Part shown: positions 5,291 through 5,467 of the stretch, piece by piece
How positions within the stretch are numbered: the first letter of the stretch is position 1
Layout: every line of letters begins with the position of its first letter
Assembly (NCBI GenBank): GCA_012514125.1
Contig: JAAZAW010000257.1
Location: forward strand, 1-5,467
Direction: 5' to 3'
DNA: 5,467 bases
DNA from: Phycisphaerae bacterium
GTDB lineage: Bacteria > Planctomycetota > Phycisphaerae > JAAYCJ01
Notes under the pieces: generated by a model
What the model was told of the DNA's origin: nothing
Databases searched by the model: none
Seen by the model: the letters and a program-made list of their open reading frames with translations, nothing else
Translations under genes and position numbers: made by a program

Positions 5291-5467
5291 CGATCGACAA
5301 ATTGAATAAGTCGATCGTCAAAACGACAAAGACGATCGACTTTTTCGAAAAGACGATCGACAAAATGGAAAAGACGATCGACAAATCGGGAAAGTCGATC
5401 GACAAAATGGAAAAGACGATCGACAAATCGAGAAAGTCGATCGACAAAATGGAAAAGACGATCGACA
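5291..5467. repeat. 21-bp tandem repeat array with CGATCG core, running off the window
   Basis: CGATCG occurs at 5291, 5312, 5333, 5354, 5375, 5396, 5417, 5438 and 5459, every step exactly 21 bases with no insertion or deletion. Eight full units and the start of a ninth are present. The right-hand units alternate two types, CGATCGACAAAATGGAAAAG plus A and CGATCGACAAATCGGGAAAG plus T (with A for one G in one copy), giving a 42-bp higher-order repeat. The leftmost three units are diverged and a decayed remnant may precede them at 5270-5290, so the array looks freshest to the right. Where the preceding unit ends in GT the core widens to the palindrome GTCGATCGAC. All six frames are stop-free across the array. 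On the plus strand one frame reads as heptads such as SIDKMEK-TIDKSGK, but a TAA at 5278-5280 and the lack of a start with an RBS argue against a gene beginning here. Confidence 0.9.

Noticed and set aside
5237..5305. Small plus-strand frame starting at ATG 5237 and entering the array
   Set aside because: It has no Shine-Dalgarno (poly-A upstream), ends after 22 codons in a different frame from the heptad frame, and has no recognisable content.
5247..5447. 66-codon minus-strand frame through the 21-bp array
   Set aside because: It begins only at a TTG inside the repeats with no RBS. The array is stop-free in every frame, so an open frame here is not evidence of coding. The hydrophobic heptads look like a by-product of the repeat.
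5291..5467. CRISPR array
   Set aside because: Units are contiguous 21-mers without unique spacers of normal length, and no cas gene is present.

Overview
The window is a bacterial chromosome-like segment with five complete protein genes, one gene cut by the left edge, and a gene-free right end of about 650 bases. The organism cannot be named with confidence. Shine-Dalgarno sites are good, σ70-like promoters are visible, and the coding DNA is moderately GC-rich and compact. The NIF3 protein carries the YHPP variant of its metal-site motif together with the long CutA-like insert. A Gram-negative bacterium, perhaps from the Planctomycetes-Verrucomicrobia side, would fit, but this is a weak guess.

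Layout from left to right. Bases 1-308 (+) hold the C-terminal half of a MarC-family (UPF0056) membrane protein. It converges on a minus-strand block running from about 2890 down to 340: mntP (manganese efflux pump), then a class IV PLP aminotransferase, then a NIF3/DUF34 dinuclear-metal protein. The spacing is operon-like: the mntP stop codon touches the aminotransferase Shine-Dalgarno, and the aminotransferase stop shares one base with the NIF3 start. Upstream on the same strand (4199-3006) is a radical SAM/SPASM enzyme of unknown substrate with a clear promoter at 4294-4266. Divergent from it at 4394-4813 (+) is a YjbQ/UPF0047 protein.

No single pathway links these genes. Several depend on metals or cofactors (Mn export, dinuclear metal site, PLP, Fe-S/SAM, and a thiamine-phosphate synthase-like side activity), but this looks like ordinary housekeeping company rather than a dedicated system. 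No RiPP precursor gene was found next to the radical SAM enzyme.

The unusual part is 4814-5467. It has no supportable gene, is AT-rich, and contains five successive potential hairpins, a duplicated two-part motif and a 12-bp tandem repeat. It ends in a strictly 21-bp-periodic array built on a CGATCG core, which runs off the right edge. The array is stop-free in all frames and could be a helically phased protein-binding array, a minisatellite, or the start of a heptad-repeat (coiled-coil) coding region. Two other points deserve attention. The aminotransferase has Gly where the family has its PLP-binding Glu. The mntP leader has an inverted repeat that could mask the mntP ribosome binding site only in read-through transcripts.
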